A stretch of 64,000 nt of DNA, taken from positions 1,659,390-1,723,389 of the forward strand of contig NZ_JAENHK010000010.1 of NCBI RefSeq assembly GCF_016595215.1. Reading direction: 5' to 3'. Shown here in pieces: positions 1 to 8,487 of this stretch. The stretch is from Chryseobacterium paridis (GTDB lineage: Bacteria; Bacteroidota; Bacteroidia; Flavobacteriales; Weeksellaceae). The notes under the pieces were generated by a model. The model was not told the origin of the DNA. It saw only the letters and a program-made list of their open reading frames with translations, and did not search any database. A program made the translations under genes and the position numbers. Numbering within the stretch: position 1 is the first letter of the stretch; every line of letters begins with the position of its first letter.

Positions 1-256
1 CAAGATTAATAAAATACAATTGGTTTTCAGAAAACTTATCTGTTTTTTCTACAATTTTCACTTCATAACCATCCGCAAACCTTACCTCCTGATGACAATC
101 TAAATGAATTTTACCATCCGCTTCTTTCCAGAAATCTTTCATGTCCGGAACAAGATCGCTCAGGTTTTCTGCAATACCAAAGAATACATCATGTTGTTCA
201 ATATTTCTCCCTGGAGGAGTTGCACCGAGAATAATATAAAATAATTTCATTTTCAT
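1..256 (-). CDS. DUF1543 domain protein, N-terminal part
   Basis: Reading leftward from an ATG at 256 (a second in-frame ATG lies at 250), an open frame runs off the left edge. The visible 85 residues begin MKMKLFYIILGATPPGRNIE and continue with HDVFFGIAENLSDLVPDMKD. The start 'LFYIxLGATPPGRxIExHDVxF' is characteristic of the DUF1543 family, small cytoplasmic proteins of unknown function. The C-terminal half is outside the window. It is divergent from the TauE gene, with about 80 bases between the two starts. Confidence 0.75.
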   Translation of the reverse strand, partial: MKMKLFYIILGATPPGRNIEQHDVFFGIAENLSDLVPDMKDFWKEADGKIHLDCHQEVRFADGYEVKIVEKTDKFSENQLYFINL

Positions 257-301
257 TTTTTTATTCACACAAAAATACGGCAAATTTATCTTTTTGAAAA
301 G

Positions 302-333
302 TTTGGCAGAAAACTGCAATAGTTTTATATTTG
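302..333 (+). promoter_or_regulatory. Bacteroidota sigma-70 promoter of the TauE gene
   Basis: TTTG at 302-305 is followed after 20 bases by TATATTTG at 326-333, matching the Bacteroidota consensus TTTG-N17-23-TAnnTTTG. The box ends 5 bases before the ATG at 339, so transcription should begin at or next to the start codon and the mRNA would be leaderless. This rules out an in-frame start at 294, which would lie upstream of the promoter. Confidence 0.7.
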
Positions 334-338
334 TATCC

Positions 339-1169
339 ATGTCAGAAATCATTATACTCTTTCTTGGAGCAATCTCGGCCGGACTACTCGGTTCGCTTAC
401 CGGGTTAGGAGGAGGAGTTATCATTATCCCTTTATTGACGCTTGGGTTTGGCGTCCCTATGCATTACGCAATTGGAGCTTCTTTAATTTCCGTAGTAGGT
501 ACTTCTTCAGGTGCCGCTGTAGCATTTGTTAAAGAAGGCTTTACCAATATGAGAATAGGAATGTTTCTAGAAATTGCGACTACAGCAGGAGCCATTGCAG
601 GTGCTTTGGTTTCCGGAATTCTTAATCCCAATACCATTGGAATTATTTTCGCCAGTATTCTACTTCTTACTGTTATTTTAAACCTTAAAGGAAAACCTGA
701 TCACCAGGAACCTTTAATTAAAGGAAGTCTCGAAGATAAATTAAAATTATATGGAACTTTTCCTGATAAAGGAGTAATCAAAAATTATTCAGCGAGAAAT
801 ACGATTCCTGGATTTTTTATGATGATGTTCGCCGGTGCTATGTCCGGGCTTCTGGGAATTGGTTCAGGAGCTTTAAAGGTTTTAGCAATGGATAATATGA
901 TGAAACTCCCTTTCAAAGTTTCTACTACTACCAGTAACTTTATGATTGGAGTAACTGCTGTAGCCAGTTCATTAATCTATTTTCAAAGAGGTGAAATCAT
1001 TCCGGTTATTGTAGCTCCTGTATTGGTAGGGGTTGTAGTTGGAAGCTTTATAGGATCCAAAACATTAATGGTTTCTAAAACAAAAAAATTAAAAGTATTT
1101 TTTGCGATTGTAATCACAATCCTTTCAGTATATATGATGTATAACGGTATAAATCAAAGTTTCCGATGA
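339..1169 (+). CDS. Sulfite exporter TauE/SafE family permease
   Basis: This 276-residue integral membrane protein has about eight hydrophobic segments in two related halves. The first half opens with a Gly-rich segment SAGLLGSLTGLGGGVIIIPL and the second repeats it as SGLLGIGSGALKV, the internal duplication typical of TauE/SafE permeases. These carry sulfur-containing or other small organic anions across the inner membrane; the substrate cannot be told from sequence. The start at 339 is chosen because the promoter lies at 302-333. The stop overlaps the start of the DUF1634 gene by four bases (ATGA), so the two are translationally coupled. Confidence 0.9.
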   Translation: MSEIIILFLGAISAGLLGSLTGLGGGVIIIPLLTLGFGVPMHYAIGASLISVVGTSSGAAVAFVKEGFTNMRIGMFLEIATTAGAIAGALVSGILNPNTIGIIFASILLLTVILNLKGKPDHQEPLIKGSLEDKLKLYGTFPDKGVIKNYSARNTIPGFFMMMFAGAMSGLLGIGSGALKVLAMDNMMKLPFKVSTTTSNFMIGVTAVASSLIYFQRGEIIPVIVAPVLVGVVVGSFIGSKTLMVSKTKKLKVFFAIVITILSVYMMYNGINQSFR

Positions 1170-1549
1170 AAAAGAATTTCACAGACGTTGATTTAAATCG
1201 TTCAGTAGGAAACCTTTTGAGAATGGGGGTTATTCTGTCCGTAGTCATATCAATTGCAGGTTTCATAAAGTTATTTTTAGAAGGCTTTAAAATGCCTAAA
1301 AATTACACTTCATTGGAGGTAGGTAGTTCTTCAGAAAAAGTATGGGGACAATTTTGGGACTCTTTATGCAAGGGAGAGGGAATGGCAATTATCCAACTCG
1401 GAATTCTTGTCCTGATCTTTACTCCTTTAATGAGAATTGTTTTTGCATTGATAGGGTATCTTAAAGAAAAAGATTACGTGTATGTCGTAATCTCTTCTAT
1501 CGTTTTAGCAATTATGGCCATCAGCTTTTTTACAGGGTACGCTCACTAA
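1166..1549 (+). CDS. DUF1634 membrane protein, TauE partner
   Basis: This 127-residue protein has three predicted transmembrane helices (roughly residues 18-38, 75-96 and 102-123). The N-terminal DLNRSVGNLLRMGVILSVVI and the following membrane segments fit the DUF1634 family, which is repeatedly found beside TauE/SafE permeases. It overlaps the permease gene by four bases and probably forms a complex with it or modulates it. The family has no proven biochemical role. Confidence 0.85.
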   Translation: MKKNFTDVDLNRSVGNLLRMGVILSVVISIAGFIKLFLEGFKMPKNYTSLEVGSSSEKVWGQFWDSLCKGEGMAIIQLGILVLIFTPLMRIVFALIGYLKEKDYVYVVISSIVLAIMAISFFTGYAH

Positions 1550-1556
1550 ATCAATT

Positions 1557-1934
1557 TTACATTTCATAAAACTCTAAAGGAAGTTGATCAGGATCTTGTG
1601 TAAAGAAAAATTCTTTACCCGTAAATTCATCGATACGGATTTCTTCACAATCCAAACCTTTTTCAATGAGTTCCTGACGCTTTTCACTAACATTTTCAAC
1701 AGAGAATGCAAGATGCCTCAATCCGCATGATTCAGGTCTAGAGGGTCTTTTAGGAGGATCAGGAAATGAAAACAGCTCTATTACATAATGATCTCCAATT
1801 GCCAGATCTAATTTATATGATTGTCTTTCTTCACGGTATACTTCACGAATAATATTCAGCCCTAAGGTTTCTGTATAGAATTTTTTTGAAACTTCGTAGT
1901 TGGAACCAATAATGGCTATATGATGGATTTTCAT
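1557..1934 (-). CDS. VOC (glyoxalase I-like) metalloprotein, YaeR/SMU1112c type
   Basis: This 125-residue single VOC domain has the four expected metal ligands: His5, Glu53, His74 and Glu121. The segments ETLGLNIIREVYREERQSYK, FPDPPKRPSRPE and CGLRHLAF are those of the YaeR/SMU1112c subgroup of glyoxalase I-like proteins. A small-molecule lyase or isomerase role is likely, but the substrate is unknown. I start at the ATG at 1934 (MKIHHIAI), because the longer reading from 1958 would overlap the upstream gene. The upstream neighbour ends only eight bases away, so the two are probably cotranscribed. Confidence 0.85.
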   Translation of the reverse strand: MKIHHIAIIGSNYEVSKKFYTETLGLNIIREVYREERQSYKLDLAIGDHYVIELFSFPDPPKRPSRPESCGLRHLAFSVENVSEKRQELIEKGLDCEEIRIDEFTGKEFFFTQDPDQLPLEFYEM

Positions 1935-1941
1935 TTTTAAA

Positions 1942-2388
1942 TTATTTGACATTTGCACAGTTTTCCTTTCTTCTTGTATCTATAATGTATTGAATTTTCC
2001 AGCTCCCGTTTTGCTTCACCAATTGAAAACTATTTGCTCCACAGTGGGAGAAATTACCTTTATAATAAAATTGATAAGGAGTAAAAACACTCGCTAAATC
2101 TCCGTCAACATGAATAGATTCTATGCTTATTCTCTCATCAAGATCGCCTTTTGAAGCCTTTGAAATTGAAGCTGCAAAATCAGAAATACTTTCCGTTTTC
2201 ACTAACCCATCTTTTTTAATAGTTTGAAGAATAGCTGTTTCAGCAAAAGAAGATTTTAGTAATTCAGCATCTGAATTTTTCATTGCCAAAAACAAATCGC
2301 GAATTGGCTTTTCAATATCCTGATTTTTAGATTCCTGTCCAAAGCAGAAAGAGCCAAAAAGCAAAGCAATTATAGCAAGTTTTTTCAT
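1942..2388 (-). CDS. Secreted NTF2-like (putative lumazine-binding) protein
   Basis: This 148-residue protein starts with a signal peptide (MKKLAIIALLFGSFCFGQ, cut before Q or E). The mature part, IEKPIRDLFLAMKNSDAELL with ALQTI-like and YYKGNFSHCGANSFQLVKQN segments, matches the NTF2-like family named putative lumazine-binding, common in flavobacteria. Such proteins form a cone-shaped alpha+beta pocket; ligand and function are not established. The ATG at 2388 is chosen over 2412 because it gives a proper signal sequence. It lies directly upstream of the VOC gene on the same strand. Confidence 0.7.
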   Translation of the reverse strand: MKKLAIIALLFGSFCFGQESKNQDIEKPIRDLFLAMKNSDAELLKSSFAETAILQTIKKDGLVKTESISDFAASISKASKGDLDERISIESIHVDGDLASVFTPYQFYYKGNFSHCGANSFQLVKQNGSWKIQYIIDTRRKENCANVK

Positions 2389-2570
2389 AATATATTTTCG
2401 AAATATGATCATATAAAAATAAGAAATTCCCCTTTAAACTATGTTAAACCAAAGCAAAAATGTTATTTTGGAAATGATCTTAAAAATATGTGGGAAACGG
2501 GCTCGATCTCATTCCTATTGATATTTATATAGCAAAGTATAGTTACTTGAAGAATTATAATCCACAGTGA

Positions 2571-2658
2571 TTGTCATTCTGAAAGAATCTAATCAAAATA
2601 AAAGCTCTCATTTTCTAAATTTAGTTATGCTTCATTTAGATTCCTACGGAATGACAAA
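2571..2658. repeat. Palindromic repeat of the TGTCATTCC/GGAATGACA family, copy 1
   Basis: The left arm starts TTGTCATTCTGAAAGAATC and the right arm ends GATTCCTACGGAATGACA, forming an imperfect inverted repeat in the 480-base gap between 2388 and 2868. Related arms occur at 3991-4203 and 63826-63880, with a more distant cousin at 17906-18019. No ORF lies inside. The gap otherwise holds only AT-rich sequence and the direct repeat given separately. Confidence 0.7.
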
Positions 2659-2757
2659 ATTGCGTTCATATATTCCAGTCTGTTATTATATACTTAACTA
2701 AAAAACGATTATAAAAAATGGAATGGCAAAACTTGATAAAATCTCAGAATATCTCTT
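2601..2757. repeat. Direct repeat, left copy, flanking the EEP gene
   Basis: This 157-base stretch is clearly related along its length to 4145-4308, on the other side of the gene at 2868-3950. Shared blocks include CTCATTTTCTAAA, GCTTCATTTAGATTCCTACG, AATGACAAAATTGC, TATAAAAAATGG and TGATAAAAT, in the same order and orientation. The two copies have diverged by point changes and one small indel. Confidence 0.75.
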
Positions 2758-2867
2758 ACAACTCTATTTTTCTGTATGAATTATAGCAATTCAGTGATCA
2801 TAAAAAAGATGATTTAATTTGAATTGTTATAAAAATAAATTACTTTTAACCCTCTATTTTAAGAAAT

Positions 2868-3950
2868 ATGTGGAGTGCTTATCTGATTTTAATGGGTTTA
2901 CTGATCCTGTTAACACTATTACCTAAAATTCAAAATCAGCATTGGATATTCCGTGTTCCGGAATTTGGAAAAATCCAAATTACCTACTTCATTGTTATTA
3001 CCTTTTTTCTAGGTTTTTTCACACAACCTTCCGAAGGTTTTTGGTACTATCAAGGTATTTTATTGATTTTATTTGTCCATCATGGGGCAATTCTTGTAAA
3101 ATACACTCCACTGTATCGTGTAAAAAAGCATCATCAACGTAATCAGTCATCCCAAAAATTACATTTTGTCTCTGCTAATGTTTACCAATTCAATACCGAG
3201 TACAACAGGTTTATCAGACTCATTGAAAAATGCAAACCTGAAATGTTTCTTACAATGGAAAGTAATAGTGATTGGGAAAAAGCATTAAGAGTTCTTGAAA
3301 ATGACTACCCTTACAGTCATAAGATAACTTTGGAAAATACGTATGGAATGCACTTTTATTCTAAAATCCAGATTAAAAATGCGATAACACACTATTTCGT
3401 CGCCGATGATATTCCAAGTATAGAAATTCACTTAGAGACTGAAGATGGTTTTTCTTTCGTATTTTTTGGAGTTCATCCACCACCACCGAGTCCCACAGAA
3501 GAGCAAACTTCAAAGGAAAGAGATGGTGATTTGCTAAGCATTGCAAAGCGAGTAAAAGATATTCATAAACCTGTAATGGTAGTGGGTGATTTTAATAATG
3601 TAGCATGGTCAAAATCTTCCATATTATTTAGAAAGACCAGCCTCCTCATTGATCCAAGAATAGGACGTGCTTTTGTATCTACTTTTCATGCAAAATATCA
3701 ATTATTAAGGTTCCCTATTGACCTGATGTTCCACAGTGAAGATATCTTTATCAAGAAGCTTACAACCTTAGAGAACTTCGGCTCTGATCACCTTCCGGTA
3801 TATTGTGAGTTTTTTATTGATCATCATAATGAGGAGCAGGAAGAAAGAATTGAAGTCGCTAATTCCGAAGAAAAAGCTGAAGCTGAAAAAATGATACAGG
3901 AAGGAAAAATGGAAGATGGTGAACGTGATGCTATAGTTACTGAAGGTTGA
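2868..3950 (+). CDS. Membrane-anchored endonuclease/exonuclease/phosphatase family protein
   Basis: This 360-residue protein has three N-terminal membrane helices (about 3-19, 36-52, 60-77) and an EEP catalytic domain at about 98-318. The active-site set is visible: Glu131 (TMES), His203 (GVHPPPP), Asp241 and Asn243 (VVGDFNN), Asp285 (FPIDLMF) and the Asp307-His308 pair (GSDHLPV). These metal-dependent enzymes cleave phosphodiesters of nucleic acids, lipids or inositol phosphates; with this anchor the domain probably faces the periplasm. An acidic, probably helical tail (322-360) follows. The gene stands alone and is framed by two related direct repeats and two palindromic elements. Confidence 0.85.
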   Translation: MWSAYLILMGLLILLTLLPKIQNQHWIFRVPEFGKIQITYFIVITFFLGFFTQPSEGFWYYQGILLILFVHHGAILVKYTPLYRVKKHHQRNQSSQKLHFVSANVYQFNTEYNRFIRLIEKCKPEMFLTMESNSDWEKALRVLENDYPYSHKITLENTYGMHFYSKIQIKNAITHYFVADDIPSIEIHLETEDGFSFVFFGVHPPPPSPTEEQTSKERDGDLLSIAKRVKDIHKPVMVVGDFNNVAWSKSSILFRKTSLLIDPRIGRAFVSTFHAKYQLLRFPIDLMFHSEDIFIKKLTTLENFGSDHLPVYCEFFIDHHNEEQEERIEVANSEEKAEAEKMIQEGKMEDGERDAIVTEG

Positions 3951-3990
3951 AGTGTTTCCAGGCAAATATGCTTAGTCCATTATCAGTCAT

Positions 3991-4203
3991 TGTCATTCCG
4001 TAGGAATCTATCCAATCAAAAAATCATTGACTTATTTCAAATAAATAGTTTAAAAAATCTAGATTAGGGTTGGTCGATCTGATCAATTCGAGTTTTTTAT
4101 TTCTCATTAAATTTTTAATTTCTTTTTCCCTGTCAATCACATGTAAAGGCGCTCATTTTCTAAACTTGGTCTTGCTTCATTTAGATTCCTACGAAATGAC
4201 AAA
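3991..4203. repeat. Palindromic repeat of the TGTCATTCC family, copy 2
   Basis: The arms are TGTCATTCCGTAGGAATCTA at 3991-4010 and the inverse GATTCCTACGAAATGACA ending near 4201. The interior is about 170 bases of AT-rich sequence without an ORF. It fills much of the 424-base gap between the EEP gene and mvaD. Confidence 0.7.
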
Positions 4204-4308
4204 ATTGCATTTATATATTTCAAACTGTTATTCTATACTATAAGAATTTTGTAAATGACTAAAAAAAAGTTATAAAAAATGGGATGACAAAACCTGATAA
4301 AATTTTAG
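4145..4308. repeat. Direct repeat, right copy, flanking the EEP gene
   Basis: This is homologous to 2601-2757 in the same orientation, so the 1.1-kb EEP gene sits between direct repeats of about 160 bases. It overlaps the right arm of the palindromic element at 3991-4203. Confidence 0.75.
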
Positions 4309-4333
4309 TGATTAAGTTCGGAACTTATCATAT

Positions 4334-4357
4334 AAAAAAACGGGTTAAAGCCCGTTT
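4334..4357 (-). terminator. Rho-independent terminator of mvaD
   Basis: On the minus strand a 7-bp stem AAACGGG/CCCGTTT with a six-base loop is followed by a run of T residues. It lies 18 bases beyond the mvaD stop codon. Confidence 0.8.
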
Positions 4358-4374
4358 CAAATTGTGTATGCATT

Positions 4375-5433
4375 TTAAAATTTCATGATATCCTTCACAA
4401 CTCCATTCTTCTGGGTATGTTGTAATAATTCAGATTCAATAAAATTTTTGATTTTTTCTTCAGAGCCATTATTAGGAAAAAGAAGGTGAACATTTGCCCC
4501 GGCATCCAATGTAAAGAATAAAGGCAATTGTGTTTCCCTCCTAAAATCCCAAATCTTATTAATTACTTCCAGGGTGCCTACCTTCATTAAAATAAATGCA
4601 GGATCACTCATCATCATCATCGCATGGAGGGTCAGCGCTTCGTGTTCCACCAATTTAATAAAGCTATCAAGATCACCATTTTTAAGGATTTCCTTCATCG
4701 GAACAAAATTCTCTTTAGCTTCCTGAAATCTTCTTTCTGCGTAAGGATTTGTTTTCATCAAACCGTGTCCTACTGTAGAAGAAACACTTTTCTGCCCTTC
4801 GTGAATCAATAATACCCAATCATTAAAATCCTTGAAAATATCATGAACTTCCTCATTAGGATATGGCACAGCAAATAGATCAGAACTTCCTGATACCTCA
4901 TCAGACGCCCCCCAAACAACCAATCCATTATATAGGCTTCGGCATGCACTACCGCTGCCAAGTCTTGCTAAAAAAGAAGCTTTTTGCAAAGACTCTTGTT
5001 CGGATACCTTTCCAGAAAATATCCCATCTAAGTTCATTAAGCATTTTGCAATAGCTCCAAAACCTGAAGCTGAACTTGCAATCCCTGAACTATGAGGGAA
5101 GGTATTCTCTGTTGTAATAATATATTTTCCTTTTAAGATCCAGGGTAAATATTTTTCTATATTCTTAAAGTACTTTTCTATCTTTTCAGCAAATTTCACT
5201 TCCTCATTTCCGGCCAAATAAGTTTGTACTGAAAAAGGCTCATCAGCCAGAAACTCCATTGTTGTATTTGTTTTACAATGGTTGAGTGTATAACTAATAC
5301 TTGGGTTGGCAGGAATCTGATCAGCATATTTCCCCCAATATTTAATCAAAGCAATATTGGATGGACAGCTTTCCGAAACTGTCTGTGAAGTTATTGTATA
5401 ATTTTCCTTTCCTAAAAATTCTTGTGTTGTCAT
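4375..5433 (-). CDS. mvaD: Diphosphomevalonate decarboxylase
   Basis: This 352-residue GHMP-superfamily enzyme performs the ATP-dependent decarboxylation of mevalonate 5-diphosphate to isopentenyl diphosphate, the last step of the mevalonate pathway. Visible signatures are PSNIALIKYWGK (24-35), the ATP-binding loop PHSSGIASSASGF (113-125), RLGSGSACRSLYNG (157-170) and LDAGANVHLLFP near the C-terminus, where the catalytic Asp is expected. The length is normal for the family. No other mevalonate gene is in the window. It lies 67 bases downstream of an acyl-CoA ligase on the same strand and ends at a terminator. Confidence 0.95.
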   Translation of the reverse strand: MTTQEFLGKENYTITSQTVSESCPSNIALIKYWGKYADQIPANPSISYTLNHCKTNTTMEFLADEPFSVQTYLAGNEEVKFAEKIEKYFKNIEKYLPWILKGKYIITTENTFPHSSGIASSASGFGAIAKCLMNLDGIFSGKVSEQESLQKASFLARLGSGSACRSLYNGLVVWGASDEVSGSSDLFAVPYPNEEVHDIFKDFNDWVLLIHEGQKSVSSTVGHGLMKTNPYAERRFQEAKENFVPMKEILKNGDLDSFIKLVEHEALTLHAMMMMSDPAFILMKVGTLEVINKIWDFRRETQLPLFFTLDAGANVHLLFPNNGSEEKIKNFIESELLQHTQKNGVVKDIMKF

Positions 5434-5500
5434 AATTTAAATTAAATGGGCCTATATCATCGACTCTATCTCCGAACGAAACAGAGTGGAATGATGGCTG

Positions 5501-7264
5501 CTAGTACATCTTTTCAATAAGATCCTCGTATCTTTTTAACACTACATTTCTTTTGATTTTCAATGTAGGAGTGATTTCTCCGGTGTTGATATCAAATTCA
5601 GCAGGCATGAGTGTAAACTTTTTCACTTTTTCAAAGTCAGCCAGATGTTCCTGTAGTTCTTTGATCTTATTTTTATATAAATTGATAATTTCCTCTTTCT
5701 TTACAATTTCGCTCCAACTTGTAAAAGCAATATTATTCTTCTTGATATAATCTTCCAGAAACTCAAAGTTCGGGACAATTAAGGCTGAAACAAATTGTCT
5801 TCCTTCTGCAATCAATACGATCTGCTGAATATAATTATTGTTGGTTAACAGATTCTCAATCTGCTGTGGAGCAATATATTTTCCATTAGAAGTTTTCATC
5901 AGGTCTTTGATTCTATCTGTAATAATCAGATTACCACTCTCATCAAATTTCCCAGCATCCCCCGTCTTAAACCAGCCATCTTCAGTGAATACAGCTTTTG
6001 TTTCTTCAGGTTTATTATAATAACCTTTCATAATACCATTTCCCCGGGCTTGAATTTCATCATTCTCACCAATTCGGATTTCTACTCCCGGTAAAGGCTT
6101 TCCACTGGTTGCATGTTCGAAATGAGTTAAAGGAAACAGCGTTAAAGTAGCTGTCGTTTCTGTAAGACCATACCCCACTGTTACATGGATTCCTACGGAT
6201 TCAAAGAACTTCGTTACTTCCGGGGACAGAGAAGCTCCTCCACAAGGTAAAAACCACAATCTACCACCCATTTTTTCTTTGATCTTACTAAAGACCAGCA
6301 TATTTGCAATAGATTCTTTTATTTTTAATCCAAATGGAGCCTGACGATCATTTCTTCTTAATTCAGCAGTTTCTCGTCCTACTTCTAAAGCCCAATTGAA
6401 GATCTTTTTCTTTAATGATGAGCTCGCTTCAGCCATATCATGGACTCCGGCATAGATCTTCTGGAAAAACCTTGGAACTGCACACATCATTGTTGGCTTG
6501 ACCTCCTCCAAAGCTTTAGCAATATTTTTAGGGTCTTCTAAAAAATAAACTCTTGCCCCTCCGTACAATGAAAGTAAGCTCCAGCTTCTTTCAAAAACGT
6601 GACTGAGTGGTAAAAAGGCCAATGAAAGTTCTTCTTCGAAATTTTTAAACTTAAAAAATTCAAAATGAGCATCAAAAGCTTTTACAAAATTACCATGCGT
6701 AAGCATAACTCCTTTAGGAGTACCGGTTGTTCCTGAAGTATAAATTAATGTAGCAACATCTTCAAACTCTTTCTTGTAGATTTCCAGTTTTGGAGAAGCT
6801 TTTGCTATAAAATCCTCTAAATAAAAGGCTTCTTCTTTTTTGATCCAAACAGCCTTCTTAGTAACAACAATCGTTTGAAGATCAATTCCTTCTTTATGTA
6901 ACAGTTCAAAACAAGCATCATACTGAGCCTGATTTCCTACTAAGACAGCTCTAGCCTGAGAATCCTTAATGATATATTCTGCCTGTTCTGCGTTATTGGT
7001 TGAATAAATTGGAACCGTAATCGCTCCAATGGACAATGAAGCCAAATCGAAGATCATCCATTCTGCAGAATTATCAGAATAAATAGCGACTCTATCACCT
7101 TCCTGAATTCCTGCATTCTTAAGAGCATTCGCAGTTTTAAAAATCATTTCACTGAATTTCTTCCAGCTCAGTTCTTTCCAAACCTCTTTATTTTTAAAAC
7201 CAATTGCCGATTTTAAAGGGTGTTTTTCTACATTTTTACTGATTATAGCCTCTGCAAGATTCAT
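5501..7264 (-). CDS. Long-chain acyl-CoA synthetase (AMP-dependent ligase)
   Basis: This 587-residue adenylate-forming enzyme activates fatty acids to acyl-CoA. The P-loop-like motif LIYTSGTTGTPKGVMLTHGN is at about 173-192, the adenine-binding motif GYGLTETTA near 375, and the hinge with the catalytic Lys region (TGDAGKF, ITDRIKDLMKTSNGKYIAPQ) near 435-465. This is the FadD15/FAA long-chain group. Its ATG overlaps the stop of the upstream reductase gene by one base (TAATG), so the two are coupled; a role in lipid or wax-type metabolism together with that reductase is plausible but unproven. Confidence 0.92.
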   Translation of the reverse strand: MNLAEAIISKNVEKHPLKSAIGFKNKEVWKELSWKKFSEMIFKTANALKNAGIQEGDRVAIYSDNSAEWMIFDLASLSIGAITVPIYSTNNAEQAEYIIKDSQARAVLVGNQAQYDACFELLHKEGIDLQTIVVTKKAVWIKKEEAFYLEDFIAKASPKLEIYKKEFEDVATLIYTSGTTGTPKGVMLTHGNFVKAFDAHFEFFKFKNFEEELSLAFLPLSHVFERSWSLLSLYGGARVYFLEDPKNIAKALEEVKPTMMCAVPRFFQKIYAGVHDMAEASSSLKKKIFNWALEVGRETAELRRNDRQAPFGLKIKESIANMLVFSKIKEKMGGRLWFLPCGGASLSPEVTKFFESVGIHVTVGYGLTETTATLTLFPLTHFEHATSGKPLPGVEIRIGENDEIQARGNGIMKGYYNKPEETKAVFTEDGWFKTGDAGKFDESGNLIITDRIKDLMKTSNGKYIAPQQIENLLTNNNYIQQIVLIAEGRQFVSALIVPNFEFLEDYIKKNNIAFTSWSEIVKKEEIINLYKNKIKELQEHLADFEKVKKFTLMPAEFDINTGEITPTLKIKRNVVLKRYEDLIEKMY

Positions 7265-8277
7265 TATTTATTCGGCTTTTTGTCGTTAATATAATTGTTG
7301 ATATGAAAATCAATACTTTCCTGTACAGGAATAAACTGATAGTTCAACTTTTCTTTAATTTTTTGATTGGAAATGGTATTGAATGATGTAATAGATTCAA
7401 TATTGGATTTTGTAACCATTTTTAGTTTAGGGATCAACCATCCAAAGAGTATATTGGCAAGTCTTCCGGCATTAAGCACGGTCTGAGACAAGATTCTGGC
7501 ATCCTTTAAACCTAGTTTTTTTCGTATGTAATTGCCGGCTTCTGCATATCTTTTATTTTCAGAGACCAAAATAAAACGTTCTCCGAAAATATTATTCTCC
7601 ATAAGCTCCAGAGAAATTTTTGCAACATCCCGAACGTCCACATAGGATGAACCTCCGGAAAAAGTAAAGTTATTTTTCTCAAAAGTTGAAAAAAGTTCGC
7701 CACTGCTTTGGCTCCAGTTTCCACTTCCTATAATGATTGCCGGATTAATAATGACAGTATTCAAGCCTTCAGCTGAAGCCCTCCAGACTTCCATCTCGGA
7801 TAAATGTTTAGATATTGCGTAAGCGGGATGGTCAATTTTTGGATTAAAATCAGAACCTTCATCAAGCTCACCTTTTTCATTGAAACCATCTAAAACAGCT
7901 ACGGAACTTACGTGTAGAAATTTAGTAACTCCAGAGCCTTCACAAGCAAACAAGAGGTTTTCTGTACCTTTTATATTGGTATGATACATTTCTTTTTCAT
8001 CCTGGGGATGAAAACTTACTTTTGCGGCACAATGATAAACTTCCTCGACTCCTTTCAAAGCATCCTGCAAAGAATTGATATCGTCAAAATCTACATCTAC
8101 CCATTCAATCCTATTAAAAAAATCATCAGGATTTTCCGTATAGAACTGATACGAATGCTGTACTTCGTTTAAATTACTTGTTGGTCTTTTGGCGCCACGT
8201 ACATTTTTACCTTTTTTAAGAAGTTCTAAAATGATCACACGACCCAAAATTCCGGTTGCTCCCGTTACAAAAACCAT
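7264..8277 (-). CDS. NAD-dependent epimerase/dehydratase family reductase
   Basis: This 337-residue extended short-chain dehydrogenase has the Rossmann motif VFVTGATGILGRVI at the N-terminus and the catalytic YAISK (YxxxK) near 155. HVSSVAVLDG supplies the catalytic Ser. It resembles dihydroflavonol-4-reductase/3-beta-HSD-like proteins that reduce carbonyl or acyl intermediates; the substrate is unknown. I start at the ATG at 8277; a TTG at 8280 would add one residue. It is coupled to the acyl-CoA ligase downstream. Confidence 0.85.
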   Translation of the reverse strand: MVFVTGATGILGRVIILELLKKGKNVRGAKRPTSNLNEVQHSYQFYTENPDDFFNRIEWVDVDFDDINSLQDALKGVEEVYHCAAKVSFHPQDEKEMYHTNIKGTENLLFACEGSGVTKFLHVSSVAVLDGFNEKGELDEGSDFNPKIDHPAYAISKHLSEMEVWRASAEGLNTVIINPAIIIGSGNWSQSSGELFSTFEKNNFTFSGGSSYVDVRDVAKISLELMENNIFGERFILVSENKRYAEAGNYIRKKLGLKDARILSQTVLNAGRLANILFGWLIPKLKMVTKSNIESITSFNTISNQKIKEKLNYQFIPVQESIDFHINNYINDKKPNK

Positions 8278-8487
8278 CAATTATATTCCTACTTGGTTGT
8301 TGACTAAATTATGATAATATTTCTGATTCAGCAATTCTCTGTTCTATTGTTAAAATGTAGAAAATAGCTTTTGCAAATTTGCGATTTTTAAAGCACAATT
8401 CAGCTTAATTTCATCACTATTATCAGTTTAAATCTATTCTTAGAATAGTTATTGTAACGGAAATCCGGTTGGTAGATAGTTAGCTTT

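Noticed and set aside
294..338. Upstream extension of the TauE-family gene from an ATG-like start at 294
   Set aside because: The region contains the promoter (TTTG at 302, TATATTTG at 326), so it cannot be translated from that promoter, and the extra residues do not fit the family start.
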